From NCBI GenBank assembly GCA_028709465.1, contig JAQVWY010000005.1, positions 1 through 64,000 of the forward strand: DNA of 64,000 nt. The letters are read 5' to 3'. The position numbers and the translations under genes were made by a program. Shown here in pieces: positions 22,081 to 32,150 of the stretch. The notes beneath the pieces were generated by a model that was not told the DNA's origin, ran no database searches, and worked only from the letters and a program-made list of their open reading frames with translations. Every line of letters starts with the position of its first letter. Position 1 is the stretch's first letter. Source of the stretch: Tissierellia bacterium. Its GTDB lineage: Bacteria > Bacillota > Clostridia > Tissierellales > Sedimentibacteraceae.

Positions 22081-23029
22081 AAATCACTCTTATAGCAAAA
22101 CTTGGGCAAGAAGAAACACAATAACCACATTGAATACATTTAGACTGATCAATAAATGACTTCTTACTTTCATCAAAATTTATAGCACCACTGTGACATA
22201 CTTTAATACATTTACCACAGCTAACACATTGATGCTGTAAAACTCTTACTTGTTTTTTATTTTTAATTTTAATGATACCTTCTAAATCATGTTCACCATT
22301 AAAATATTTAACATTGTACAATACTTCTTCTTTACTTATCATTCCTATGGCAATAGATTGTTCACCTTTTAAATTTCTCGCATACTTCATTGCACTATCA
22401 TAATCATCTATTAAAGTTCCGCCGCCAAGTGCTTTCATAAGGTATATTCCCTTGCCATTATCATGACACAGTTCTATGGCTTTTTCCATATTTTCAACTG
22501 TACCTTCAAGTATTCCTCTTCCAACCTTATTTATTAATGGAAAAACTATATCTATATCTTCATTTGTGGCTGCTGCTTCAACTAATTTAACATTATGAGT
22601 AGAAATACCAATAAATTTTATAATGCCTTTAGCCTTGTAATCCTTTAAACATTGTATAGCACCTTTTCTAGCTTCAAAAACTTCCACTCCTATTCTTGCT
22701 GCATGCATGTGGAAAATATCGATATGTTCAACTCCCAAGTTATCTAATGCTTCCTTTATTGCTGCTTCCATATCTTCATATGATGACGCTGCTGATTTTG
22801 TTGCAATTATTGGCTTGTTCTTCCTGTTTCCCAACGCAATTTTAATATGTTCATATGTTTTATACATTTGAGCAGTATCAACAAAATTAATTCCTAAATC
22901 TAATGCATAAGATAAAACTTCTGCAGCTTCTTCAGGATTAAGATTTTTCTGCAAAGGTCCAAAAGGCAATGCACCAAAACAAATTTCTGTAACCTCAAGA
23001 CCTGTATTTCCTAACATAACCTTTTTCAT
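22079..23029 (-). CDS. Aldo/keto reductase with C-terminal 2x[4Fe-4S] ferredoxin domain
   Basis: AKR N-terminus MKKVMLGNTGLEVTEICFGALPFG; CVSCGKCIKVCHSGAI ... CIQCGYCVSSCPSFAI. Confidence 0.92.
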   Translation of the reverse strand: MKKVMLGNTGLEVTEICFGALPFGPLQKNLNPEEAAEVLSYALDLGINFVDTAQMYKTYEHIKIALGNRKNKPIIATKSAASSYEDMEAAIKEALDNLGVEHIDIFHMHAARIGVEVFEARKGAIQCLKDYKAKGIIKFIGISTHNVKLVEAAATNEDIDIVFPLINKVGRGILEGTVENMEKAIELCHDNGKGIYLMKALGGGTLIDDYDSAMKYARNLKGEQSIAIGMISKEEVLYNVKYFNGEHDLEGIIKIKNKKQVRVLQHQCVSCGKCIKVCHSGAINFDESKKSFIDQSKCIQCGYCVSSCPSFAIRVI

Positions 23030-23156
23030 GTAAATTCCTCCAAATATAAGCGTTAATTAAAATTATAGCACTAACATTCATAAAAATCTATATTTTAATG
23101 AAAAATTAGTACTCCTGTTATATTTATTGAATTAAGAACATCGTCTAAAAAGGAAC

Positions 23157-23213
23157 GGAGACACACCTTTATAATAACTAGTCTGTGAGGTCTAGTCTCA
23201 AAGGAATGTCCCC
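23157..23213. repeat. Family A repeat
   Basis: gagacacacctttataataactagtctgtgaggtctagtctcaaaggaatgtcccc; near-identical inverted copy at 42355-42400. Confidence 0.8.
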
Positions 23214-23217
23214 ATTA

Positions 23218-24147
23218 TTAAATACCTATTGTTAATTTATTTTGAGTTTTTAAAACACTAAATATATGCTTTAATAATTCTAAACAATTTTTTACAGTTT
23301 TATTATCAACGTCATCAAGTAACGGATTTAATTCAACAAAGTCCATTGAAGTTATAAATCCTGCGCCAATGAATTTAGAAAACAATTCCTTTCCTTCATC
23401 TAAATTAAATCCATTTTCAACAGGTGTTCCAGTTCCAGGAACAAGTCTTTTATCTAATGCATCAATATCAAAACTTAAATGCACACCATCAATATTAGAA
23501 TTATTAATATTGTTTATAATAGTTTCAATAATATTATTAAGTCCAAATTTTCGTATGTCATCCATAGTGTATAAATTTAAATTAATATCTCTTGCTAATT
23601 TTATTTCACCTGGATCTAGATCTCTTGCGCCAATAATATACACATTCTCTGGTTTTACCTTTTGCCCATTATAATATATATTGGTTAATAATGAATGTCC
23701 AATATTCATAGAAGCCGCAAGAGGCATACCATGTATATTACCAGATGGTGATGTATCTACTGTATTTATATCTCCATGGGCATCTATCCAAATTACAGCA
23801 ATTTCATCAAAATAATTGCTAGCACCTGCTATGCTTCCCATTCCTAATGAATGATCACCACCTATTACCAATGGAAACGCTCCATCATCTAATGAACTAT
23901 TTACTTCATAAGCTAATCTATTATTATAATGTACTATTGGATTTAAATATTTTAATTTTGTATGACTTGAGTATTTATCTTCTACAGAAACAATAGGAAT
24001 TGATATATCTCCCTTATCAAATACGTTAAATCCTTCATTTTTAATTAACTCAACAATTTTATTTTTTCTTAATATTGAGGGACCAAATTGAGCCCCATAT
24101 CTGTCACAGCCATAATTAACTGGCACACCTATTAAATCAATCTTCAA
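23218..24147 (-). CDS. rocF: Arginase
   Basis: GGDHSLGMGSIAGA, WIDAHGDINT, SFDIDALDKRLVPGTGTPVENG. Confidence 0.9.
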   Translation of the reverse strand: MKIDLIGVPVNYGCDRYGAQFGPSILRKNKIVELIKNEGFNVFDKGDISIPIVSVEDKYSSHTKLKYLNPIVHYNNRLAYEVNSSLDDGAFPLVIGGDHSLGMGSIAGASNYFDEIAVIWIDAHGDINTVDTSPSGNIHGMPLAASMNIGHSLLTNIYYNGQKVKPENVYIIGARDLDPGEIKLARDINLNLYTMDDIRKFGLNNIIETIINNINNSNIDGVHLSFDIDALDKRLVPGTGTPVENGFNLDEGKELFSKFIGAGFITSMDFVELNPLLDDVDNKTVKNCLELLKHIFSVLKTQNKLTIGI

Positions 24148-24221
24148 GACACTAACCCCCTTACTTTCTGTATTTATAATTATACATCCATTGTATAATT
24201 ATGTCAATAGGGTTAATGAGT

Positions 24222-24674
24222 TTAATATATATTTGTTCTGGTATTTATAACAACATTATTGCTTTCTGATTTTTGTTTTAAATAATCTTCAATTTGCTCT
24301 TCTAACTTCAAGCATAATTTATTAGCTTTAGCATTATCCTTATTTTCAACAAATATTTCAATTTTTGAATTTCTATCGTAAGATATATAACCACTATCAA
24401 CTAACTTTTCGACAGTTTCATTTATAGCTTTTGTGATTTCCATATTATTAATACGCAACTTTTTAACAATATCTTTCCCTATTTCATTAGTACCATTTAA
24501 TGAAATAACTCTGTCAAAATTATTCAAAGAATATTCAATTGTAGCATTTGCATTTAATGTAACACTGCTTATAGGAGTAATATACTTATAACCAAACATA
24601 GCAGAAATCAAAAAAATTGCAGCAATAACAGCTATGACAGCCAAAAACTTTCCTACTATTTTCAATATTTTCAT
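24222..24674 (-). CDS. Small membrane protein with RsgI-like middle domain
   Basis: TM helix then SSVTLNANATIEYSLNNFDRVISLNGTNEIGKDIVKKL, resembling anti-sigma RsgI middle domain. Confidence 0.6.
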   Translation of the reverse strand: MKILKIVGKFLAVIAVIAAIFLISAMFGYKYITPISSVTLNANATIEYSLNNFDRVISLNGTNEIGKDIVKKLRINNMEITKAINETVEKLVDSGYISYDRNSKIEIFVENKDNAKANKLCLKLEEQIEDYLKQKSESNNVVINTRTNIY

Positions 24675-24950
24675 TTTAATCACCTATATATAGTATTCTA
24701 TAAAAATAAATATAGTTATAATTTTATAAATTTTTAAAAAAGTTATGTCTCTTTTTTAATTGTATAATTCTATTATACAATTAAAATGAAATCCTAAACT
24801 TCTTATTACTTATTTCGTTAAATTAAGACTTATTTTTGGTGTCGCTTATTAATAAACATATTGACTAATACAAAGATACATGCGAAAATATTAATACAAA
24901 AATCATTAGATAACATGATTAATGTAATAAATTACTCAAGGAGATTATAA

Positions 24951-25634
24951 TTGGATGGGCATTTGAAAAGAATTTCAAAATTGTTATTTGGATTAATTTT
25001 ATATGCTTTTGGATTAGTGTTAAATATTCATGCTAATATTGGGCTTGCCCCTTGGGATACTTTTAATGTAGGAATTTCTCAAGTTACAAGTATTTCCATA
25101 GGTAATGCAAGTATTATAGTTGGAATAATAATACTAATCATAGTTGTAGCATTATTAAAAGAAAAAATTGGTCTAGGTACCATTTTAAATACCATATTAA
25201 TTGGAATTATTATGGATATTATGGAAACGTTAAATTTTATACCCTATATGAATAATTTTTTCTTTGGAATTTTAATGCTGCTATCTGGTCAAATCATTGT
25301 TTGTTTGGCTACTTATTTTTACATAAGTTCAGGGCTTGGCTGTGGACCTAGAGATTCGCTCATGGTAGCCCTTGGAAAAAAGTTTCCAAGCATTCCAATT
25401 GGTGCAATACGCGGAACAATAGAGGGAATCGTTCTCATAATAGGTTATATTTTAGGTGCAAAGGTTGGATTAGGAACTGTTATTGCAGTATTTGGAATAG
25501 GATTTATTATGCAAACTACTTTTAAATTATTACATTTTGATATTAGAGCAGTTGTACATGAAAGCATTTTTGAAACAACTGCTATACTCAAAAATATTTT
25601 ACTTAAAAAACAAGAAAAAGCAATGAACAAATAA
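24951..25634 (+). CDS. YczE/YitT-like multi-TM membrane protein
   Basis: FGLILYAFGLVLNIHANIGLAPWDTFNVGIS, GLGCGPRDSLMVALGKK. Confidence 0.85.
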   Translation: MDGHLKRISKLLFGLILYAFGLVLNIHANIGLAPWDTFNVGISQVTSISIGNASIIVGIIILIIVVALLKEKIGLGTILNTILIGIIMDIMETLNFIPYMNNFFFGILMLLSGQIIVCLATYFYISSGLGCGPRDSLMVALGKKFPSIPIGAIRGTIEGIVLIIGYILGAKVGLGTVIAVFGIGFIMQTTFKLLHFDIRAVVHESIFETTAILKNILLKKQEKAMNK

Positions 25635-25663
25635 TTCATTGCTATCATTAATATGAACTTTTA

Positions 25664-25721
25664 TGTCATTCTGAACCGTAGGTAAAAAATGCCCTATTCT
25701 TCACTATCGTTCGGCATGACA
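25664..25721. repeat. Family B repeat
   Basis: tgtcattctgaaccgtagg...tcactatcgttcggcatgaca. Confidence 0.65.
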
Positions 25722-25739
25722 TATATTTTTGTCATTATA

Positions 25740-26762
25740 TTATTTTCTATATTTTCCCCGCTCATATTGTAAGGGCCATTCAATATCATCTTTAAGCTGG
25801 TGAGCTGCATACAAAGGCCAATAAGGGTTTCTCAATAACACTCTGCCTAAAAATATCATGTCTCCTCTTTCATTTTTCAATATTTCTTCTGCCATGTTAG
25901 GATCAATAATTAATCCGCCTGTTACCACTGGAAGATTTGTTTTTGCCTTTATTATTTCAGCAAATTTTGTCTGATATCCTTGGAATGCTTTAGGAACAAT
26001 GCTCACAACTCCACCAGAACTAACATCAATTATATCTATTCCTTCATCTTTAGCTAAATTAATTATTTCTGCTAAATCTTTAGGATGATTTCCTTCCTCC
26101 ACATAATCCTCAGCAGTTACCCTTAACATCAATGGTTTATCTGTAGGCCATACTTCGCGCACAGCATGAACAATTTCCTTTAAAAATCTTGCTCTATTTT
26201 CTAAAGCTCCTCCATACTCATCATTTCTTTTATTGGTTAAAGGGGATAAGAATTGATTAATTAAATATCCATGAGCACCATGGATTTCAATTATGTCATA
26301 ACCAACTTCAACACATCTTCTAGCTGCATCTTTAAAAGCATTAATGACTGTTTTTATATCTTCCTTTGTCATTTCATTAGGAACTCTACTATCATCATCA
26401 AATGCTATAGGACTTGGGGCAATAATAGCTTCATTTTCTGCTTCACATTTTCTTCCAGCATGACCTAGCTGAATCCCCATTCTTGCACCGTAACTTTTAC
26501 AAGTATCAACTATTTTCTTAAGCCCTTCAATTTGCGAATCTTCCCATATTCCTAAATCATTGGCAGAAATTCTTCCTCTTGATTCAACTGCAGTTGCTTC
26601 TTGAATAATTAATCCAACACCGCCTATAGCTCTAGTTGCATAATGAATCTGATGCCATTCTTTTGCAATTCCATCATCTTCTGCTGTATACATACACATT
26701 GGAGCCATTACAATTCTGTTTTTAACTTCTAAATCCTTTAACTTAATACTATTAAAGAGCAT
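25740..26762 (-). CDS. namA: Old-yellow-enzyme family NADPH dehydrogenase
   Basis: NRIVMAPMCMYTAEDDG, EIHGAHGYLINQFLSPLTNKRNDEYGG. Confidence 0.92.
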   Translation of the reverse strand: MLFNSIKLKDLEVKNRIVMAPMCMYTAEDDGIAKEWHQIHYATRAIGGVGLIIQEATAVESRGRISANDLGIWEDSQIEGLKKIVDTCKSYGARMGIQLGHAGRKCEAENEAIIAPSPIAFDDDSRVPNEMTKEDIKTVINAFKDAARRCVEVGYDIIEIHGAHGYLINQFLSPLTNKRNDEYGGALENRARFLKEIVHAVREVWPTDKPLMLRVTAEDYVEEGNHPKDLAEIINLAKDEGIDIIDVSSGGVVSIVPKAFQGYQTKFAEIIKAKTNLPVVTGGLIIDPNMAEEILKNERGDMIFLGRVLLRNPYWPLYAAHQLKDDIEWPLQYERGKYRK

Positions 26763-26778
26763 CTCTACCTCCTTGTTA

Positions 26779-27000
26779 TTATAAATCCATTTTGTTTAAA
26801 ACATCTCTTAAAATTTTTGCTTCTTCCTTGCTTAATGTAACGCCTTTTCCCATTCTTTCATGTTCTGGTGACCACTCTCTAATATCAAATTTAGGTTCTC
26901 TGTCATTCCAACTAACTAAGTTTATTTCCTTCGTCCATCCTCTTGATGATTCTGAAAGAACGGATAATTCTTCAGTTATTTCATATTTAATATCTGCCAT
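26779..27000 (-). CDS. YdbC/PC4-family ssDNA-binding protein
   Basis: GWTKEINLVSWNDREPKFDIREWSPEHERMGKGVTLSKEEAKIL. Confidence 0.85.
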   Translation of the reverse strand: MADIKYEITEELSVLSESSRGWTKEINLVSWNDREPKFDIREWSPEHERMGKGVTLSKEEAKILRDVLNKMDL

Positions 27001-27244
27001 AATTACTCCCTTTATTTTTCTTAAAACTATTATAAAATATCATACCACATATTTTAATTTTTAAACATTTACTTTTTTTGGAGTCTTTCATACTTTGATT
27101 TTTAATCTGATTTTAAATCTTACAGATAGAGCACAATTTTATAATTTTATAGCAGTTTCGAGAAAATTAAATCGTATTCCTAAAAGTGTTAAATTTTTTC
27201 AATTTAATGAAGGGCATCGCCCTTCATTTTTAATTATTTTTCAA

Positions 27245-28498
27245 CTATTCCAATGTTGGATTTTCCATTATTCCAATAAACATAGGAATACCAGTGGTAA
27301 CATCAATTATACTATAAGTAAATGGTCTATCAAAAACTACACTAGGAACTTCAACGGGCATTGATGTAGCCTCTGGTGCTACAGAAGTAACGGCGGATGC
27401 TTCAGTTCCTTTTTCATCAACCTTGACATAAGTTTTATGTTTTACTTGACTTATGAATAAATCTTTATTACGATTTGTCTGCATCAATGAAAAATCAGCA
27501 TTGTATGAATCAAAAGCAATTTCCATACCTAGCTTAGAAAGTTCATCAATTAATCCATCCTCGTAACTGCTTTCAAATTTAGGAAGTGTTAACTCTATCA
27601 TTTTTTCTTCACTGCTTTTTATTAATAAACCTAAATCTATAGCATTATAATTGTTAATTAATTCTCTTGGCGATATACCTTTATCTGGCAATAGGCCAAC
27701 AAATGCGAATTGTTCATCCTTGTATGGCAGTATAACTCCTGTTACATTATTGCCCTTTAAATATTTGATTTCTCCTCTTCTATTCATAAAATCAGTTTCT
27801 ACTTCTCCATCTGGAGCATTAAAAATCATCTTTATTGTTTTGTTTGCACTAAACTCATACTTCCAATCACTCTTGAAGTATATTGCATTTATAAGATACA
27901 TCATTGTATTCTCACTTATTTGATCAACAATCTTTTCAATGGTACTGTTAGTAGAATCCTTAACCCATTTATTAATTTCATCAGCTGCCGACTTTTCATT
28001 AAAATCTAAACTTTTAGCAGTTACATTATAATAATCTGCATTTGTTTGTAGAAATGCTTTGTCAGCTTGGAAACCATCTCTATACCAAATTGAATTTGCA
28101 ATTGATAATTTCGAACCCCTATCCTTATTGGTTAAATAATTCATCCAATCATTCAGTCCAATATTTAATTCTTCTATAGACATTTCTTGAGCTGATAAAG
28201 CACTTAACATAGCATCTTTTGTTTCTCCATCAGAACCATTTAATGTCATTGCTAATGCTAGATAAATTGAAGGAGTAGAAATCATCACATTGCCTTCATT
28301 ATTACTACTTTCTTTAAACATGTTCCAAGTAAAATTTAAAATTGATTGGTTTAAATTTTCATCCATTTTTTCAGATAACCTTCCATCAATATTAGGCTTA
28401 ATATCATTCATCAAATCAGTAGATATAGAAGCACAGCCCGTTAAAATCAACATGAAAATCAACAAAAAACATATAATTAACTTTAGTCTTTTATTCAT
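27245..28498 (-). CDS. Serpin-family lipoprotein
   Basis: Lipobox LMLILTGCAS; serpin core (FMNRRGEIKYLKG), hinge VDEKGTEASAVTSVA, FDRPFTYSIIDVTTGIPMFIGIMENP. Confidence 0.93.
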   Translation of the reverse strand: MNKRLKLIICFLLIFMLILTGCASISTDLMNDIKPNIDGRLSEKMDENLNQSILNFTWNMFKESSNNEGNVMISTPSIYLALAMTLNGSDGETKDAMLSALSAQEMSIEELNIGLNDWMNYLTNKDRGSKLSIANSIWYRDGFQADKAFLQTNADYYNVTAKSLDFNEKSAADEINKWVKDSTNSTIEKIVDQISENTMMYLINAIYFKSDWKYEFSANKTIKMIFNAPDGEVETDFMNRRGEIKYLKGNNVTGVILPYKDEQFAFVGLLPDKGISPRELINNYNAIDLGLLIKSSEEKMIELTLPKFESSYEDGLIDELSKLGMEIAFDSYNADFSLMQTNRNKDLFISQVKHKTYVKVDEKGTEASAVTSVAPEATSMPVEVPSVVFDRPFTYSIIDVTTGIPMFIGIMENPTLE

Positions 28499-28700
28499 AC
28501 CATAAGCCTCCTTTATCTTTTTAGACGAATAAAGGTTAAAGATGTTCCAATTTTTAGAATTTTCTATACTTCTATTTAACAAATATTCTTAATTGAACTA
28601 ATTATTGAAATACATAATTCTTAGTTTTACTAATATTATTAATATGATATAATTTATTTTTGTATTGAATATGTAAGAATTATTAGAAGAGGTTAGTAAA

Positions 28701-29762
28701 ATGAAAAAAAATATAAAAATTATAATGATTATTTTATTATTTACTTTTATTCTATCAGCTTGTAGTATAAATTTTTCTCTCCCTGATATAAATATTAAAG
28801 AATCATCTGAAACTTCTGATTTATTAATATATTTCATTGATGTTGGTCAGGCGGATTGTACATTAATTGAATTACCTAACGGTGAAGAAGTCTTAATTGA
28901 TACAGGAAATACTGACGATGCTGATTTAGTAATAGATACAATAAACAGTTTAAATATAGATAAGATAGAATATCTTATTCTTACTCACCCCCATGAAGAT
29001 CACATGGGTTCAGCCAGCGACATAATCAAAGAAATAGAAATAGAAAAAATTTATATTCCAGATATAGAATCTGATGCTAAATTTTATGAAGATGCTAAAA
29101 AAGTAATTAAAAGTCAGAATATTCCTATAATTAAAGCTACCGCAGGGTTAACAATAATAGATATTCCTGATTTAACCTTTAAAGTACTGGCACCTAATAG
29201 TATGTATTACTCAGAAATGAATGAATACTCAATTGTTTCCAGGCTAGAATATAAAAATACTTCGTTTTTATTTACTGGTGATGCTGAAAGTGTATCTGAA
29301 TTAGAAATGGTAAATAAGGGATATTATTTAAAATCGGATCTTCTTCATGTTGGACATCATGGAGGAAGAACGAGTTCAAGCAAAAAATTTCTTGATTCTG
29401 TTAATCCTAAATATTCCATAATCTCTGTAGGAAAAGACAACATCTACGGTCATCCCCATGAGGAAACTCTAAAAAGACTTAAAGCTGTTGGTACTGAAAT
29501 TTACAAAATTAATGAACTTGGGACTATTATTGCAACATCTGATGGCAATAAAATTTCAATAATTAGTGACCAATTATCTATTAATGATAGCTCTGCAACT
29601 AATCAAAAAGTACAGTTTATTGGGAACAAAAATACTCGTAAATTTCACATACCTAATTGCAGTTCTGTAAAAACAATTAAAGAAGCTAATAGAGTTTCTT
29701 TCACCAAAAGAGAAAATGCAGTAAATCAAGGATATGAACCTTGTGGTAGCTGTAAGCCATAA
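28701..29762 (+). CDS. ComEC/Rec2-like metallo-beta-lactamase lipoprotein with C-terminal Ada-like zinc-binding segment
   Basis: Lipobox FILSACS; YFIDVGQADCTLIELPNGEEVLIDTG, LTHPHEDHMGS; C-term FIGNKNTRKFHIPNCSSVKTI...GYEPCGSCKP. Confidence 0.9.
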   Translation: MKKNIKIIMIILLFTFILSACSINFSLPDINIKESSETSDLLIYFIDVGQADCTLIELPNGEEVLIDTGNTDDADLVIDTINSLNIDKIEYLILTHPHEDHMGSASDIIKEIEIEKIYIPDIESDAKFYEDAKKVIKSQNIPIIKATAGLTIIDIPDLTFKVLAPNSMYYSEMNEYSIVSRLEYKNTSFLFTGDAESVSELEMVNKGYYLKSDLLHVGHHGGRTSSSKKFLDSVNPKYSIISVGKDNIYGHPHEETLKRLKAVGTEIYKINELGTIIATSDGNKISIISDQLSINDSSATNQKVQFIGNKNTRKFHIPNCSSVKTIKEANRVSFTKRENAVNQGYEPCGSCKP

Positions 29763-29900
29763 ACAAAGGGGCTGTTGCAGAATATGCTTCATGCACCACC
29801 CCTTATTTATGATTTTTGCAGGAGTTCATTAGTTTTGGAGTTTCTTTAATGCAATATGAAGGTACCACGCAAAAAAAACACATATAAAATATGTGGTTTT

Positions 29901-29929
29901 AGATCCTTCACTAACGTTCAGGATGACAA
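29901..29929. repeat. Family B repeat fragment
   Basis: agatccttcactaacgttcaggatgacaa. Confidence 0.6.
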
Positions 29930-29933
29930 ACAG

Positions 29934-31196
29934 TTAATCTTCTTTTACTCTTCTAATTTTAGCCCCTAAATTCATAAATTTATTTTCTATGAATTCATAG
30001 CCTCTATCAATATGGTAAATATCTATTATTTCTGTTATTCCTTCAGCTACTAATCCTGCTATTATCAAAGCTGCCCCTGCTCTTAAATCAGTTGCTCTAA
30101 CAATGGCACCTTTGAGGTTTTTCGTTCCTGAAATTTTAGCATGCTTTTTAGAATATTCTATGTTTGCACCCATTTTTTTAATTTCATTTACATATTTAAA
30201 TCTATCCTCTGAAACTCCTTCAACTACCATGCTTTCTCCATGTAATGAAGATAATAAAACGGTCATTGGCTGCTGTAAATCTGTAGGAAAGCCTGGATAA
30301 GGTAATGTTTGGATGTTAACAGGAGTAAGTTCATTTTCATAGAAAACCCTGATTGAATCGCCGTACTCTTCAATTCCCATACCCATTTCCTTTAATTTTG
30401 CCGTTATTGGTTCTAGATGTTTTGGAATAACATCATCAATGATTATATCTCCCTTTGTTGCAGCAGCTGCTATCATATAAGTTCCTGCTTCTATTTGATC
30501 TGGAATAACCCTGTATGTACACCCTCTTAACTTCTCAACACCATTAATTCTAATGACATCGGTTCCAGCTCCCTTAATATCAGCACCCATCGAATTAAGA
30601 AAATTTGCTGTGTCAACTATATGAGGTTCCTTTGCTGCATTTTCAATAGTAGTTTTACCTTCCGCTAACACAGCTGCCATCATTATATTTATTGTTGCAC
30701 CAACACTGACCACATCAAGATATATTTTATTTCCAATTAACTTGTCAGCTTTCACACTTATTCTTCCATCATCAGAAATATCAACTGTTGCACCTAAGGC
30801 TTCAAAGCCTTTAATATGTTGGTCAATAGGTCGATCTCCTATATCACACCCTCCAGGCAGCAATGTTGAAGCATTTTTAAATCTTCCTAATCCAGCCCCT
30901 AATAAATAATATGATGCTCTGATTTTTTTAGACAAACCATTTTTTAAATAGCACTCATTAATGTTAGACGTATCAATGGATATTGATGTATCATCTAAAA
31001 ACTCAACATCTGCTCCAATTTCGGTTAATATTTCACCCAGCACATTAACATCATCAATTAATGGAACATTTTGTATAATACATTTATCTTGACATAATAT
31101 TGTAGCAGGTATGATTGCTACAGCTGCATTCTTAAATCCACCAATATTCACTTTTCCTTTAAGCTTTGTTCCGCCTTCTATAACAAATTTTGACAT
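29934..31196 (-). CDS. murA: UDP-N-acetylglucosamine 1-carboxyvinyltransferase
   Basis: [44 protein letters not shown]. Confidence 0.94.
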   Translation of the reverse strand: MSKFVIEGGTKLKGKVNIGGFKNAAVAIIPATILCQDKCIIQNVPLIDDVNVLGEILTEIGADVEFLDDTSISIDTSNINECYLKNGLSKKIRASYYLLGAGLGRFKNASTLLPGGCDIGDRPIDQHIKGFEALGATVDISDDGRISVKADKLIGNKIYLDVVSVGATINIMMAAVLAEGKTTIENAAKEPHIVDTANFLNSMGADIKGAGTDVIRINGVEKLRGCTYRVIPDQIEAGTYMIAAAATKGDIIIDDVIPKHLEPITAKLKEMGMGIEEYGDSIRVFYENELTPVNIQTLPYPGFPTDLQQPMTVLLSSLHGESMVVEGVSEDRFKYVNEIKKMGANIEYSKKHAKISGTKNLKGAIVRATDLRAGAALIIAGLVAEGITEIIDIYHIDRGYEFIENKFMNLGAKIRRVKED

Positions 31197-31303
31197 ATAT
31201 CTTCCTCTCAATGATTATCAATATAAATTAAACATCCCTTAAACGATAGACCATTATACATTAAAAAATGTATTTTTACAATATAGAAGCTTATAAAAAT
31301 AAC

Positions 31304-32146
31304 TTAATCAAAATTAGGTAAATGTATTTGTGAACCATCACTAAATTCTACCATCCAAGTGGGATCTGCATTAGTTCTATAAATATTTCCCCAATTTTCA
31401 TCTTCTCTACTGAAATATGTCATTTTTATATCAGTTATTTCTTTATCTTTAATATCATATGTTAATAATCTTGGTAAAGCCTCTAATGCTGTAATTGTTT
31501 TCGTTTCATTTATTGTGTCAATAACTGAATCAGCTCTTTGCATTTCAAATTTATAAATGCCATCATTATCTATATAAAAACACATATACGAGTTATCAAT
31601 GGATATATTATTATAATTTTGTGTATATGTTATACGGATATCATTGTCAGATATAAATTCATAAGTCTTATTAAATCCAGTTGTGGTAATTTCATTAGTT
31701 AACAAAAAATCATTAATAATTTTTTCACTAAATTTATTCTTATCTTTATTACCTATTAAACCTTTAAATTTTTCCCTAATTGTGTATATTATTTTTTTGT
31801 TATTTACTATTTCCAATGTTTCATTTTTTTGATTACTATAAATAAAAACATCTTCCTGTACTTCAATTCCTTCACCTAAATACTTTTTAATTAATTCATT
31901 CGTTACATTAATTATTTCATAATCAATTTCTAAAACAGGAAGAATGTATTCATCTTTAGGAATTTCAGTACTTATTTTAATATTTTTATCTTCCAGCAAA
32001 TTTTCTACATTTTCAAGAAATTCTTCACTATTAATAACAGTGTTAGAACTTTCTGTAAAAACATCACTAAATACCGTAGTAATGAGAAAAATATTTAAAA
32101 TCACAAAAGCAACTATAAGTATTGTATTAGATTTATTCCAATCCAT
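31304..32146 (-). CDS. yycI: YycI-like WalK regulatory protein
   Basis: N-terminal MDWNKSNTILIVAFVILNIFL, position in wal operon. Confidence 0.85.
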   Translation of the reverse strand: MDWNKSNTILIVAFVILNIFLITTVFSDVFTESSNTVINSEEFLENVENLLEDKNIKISTEIPKDEYILPVLEIDYEIINVTNELIKKYLGEGIEVQEDVFIYSNQKNETLEIVNNKKIIYTIREKFKGLIGNKDKNKFSEKIINDFLLTNEITTTGFNKTYEFISDNDIRITYTQNYNNISIDNSYMCFYIDNDGIYKFEMQRADSVIDTINETKTITALEALPRLLTYDIKDKEITDIKMTYFSREDENWGNIYRTNADPTWMVEFSDGSQIHLPNFD

Positions 32147-32150
32147 TGTT

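Noticed and set aside
23218-24147. Agmatinase/speB assignment
   Set aside because: N-terminus (DLIGVPVNYGCDRYGAQFGPSILR) and SFDIDALDKRLVPGTGTPV favour arginase, although substrate cannot be proven from sequence reading.
27095-27364. 89-aa plus-strand ORF overlapping the serpin 3' end
   Set aside because: No RBS or recognisable domain, and it crosses a hairpin; unlikely to be coding.
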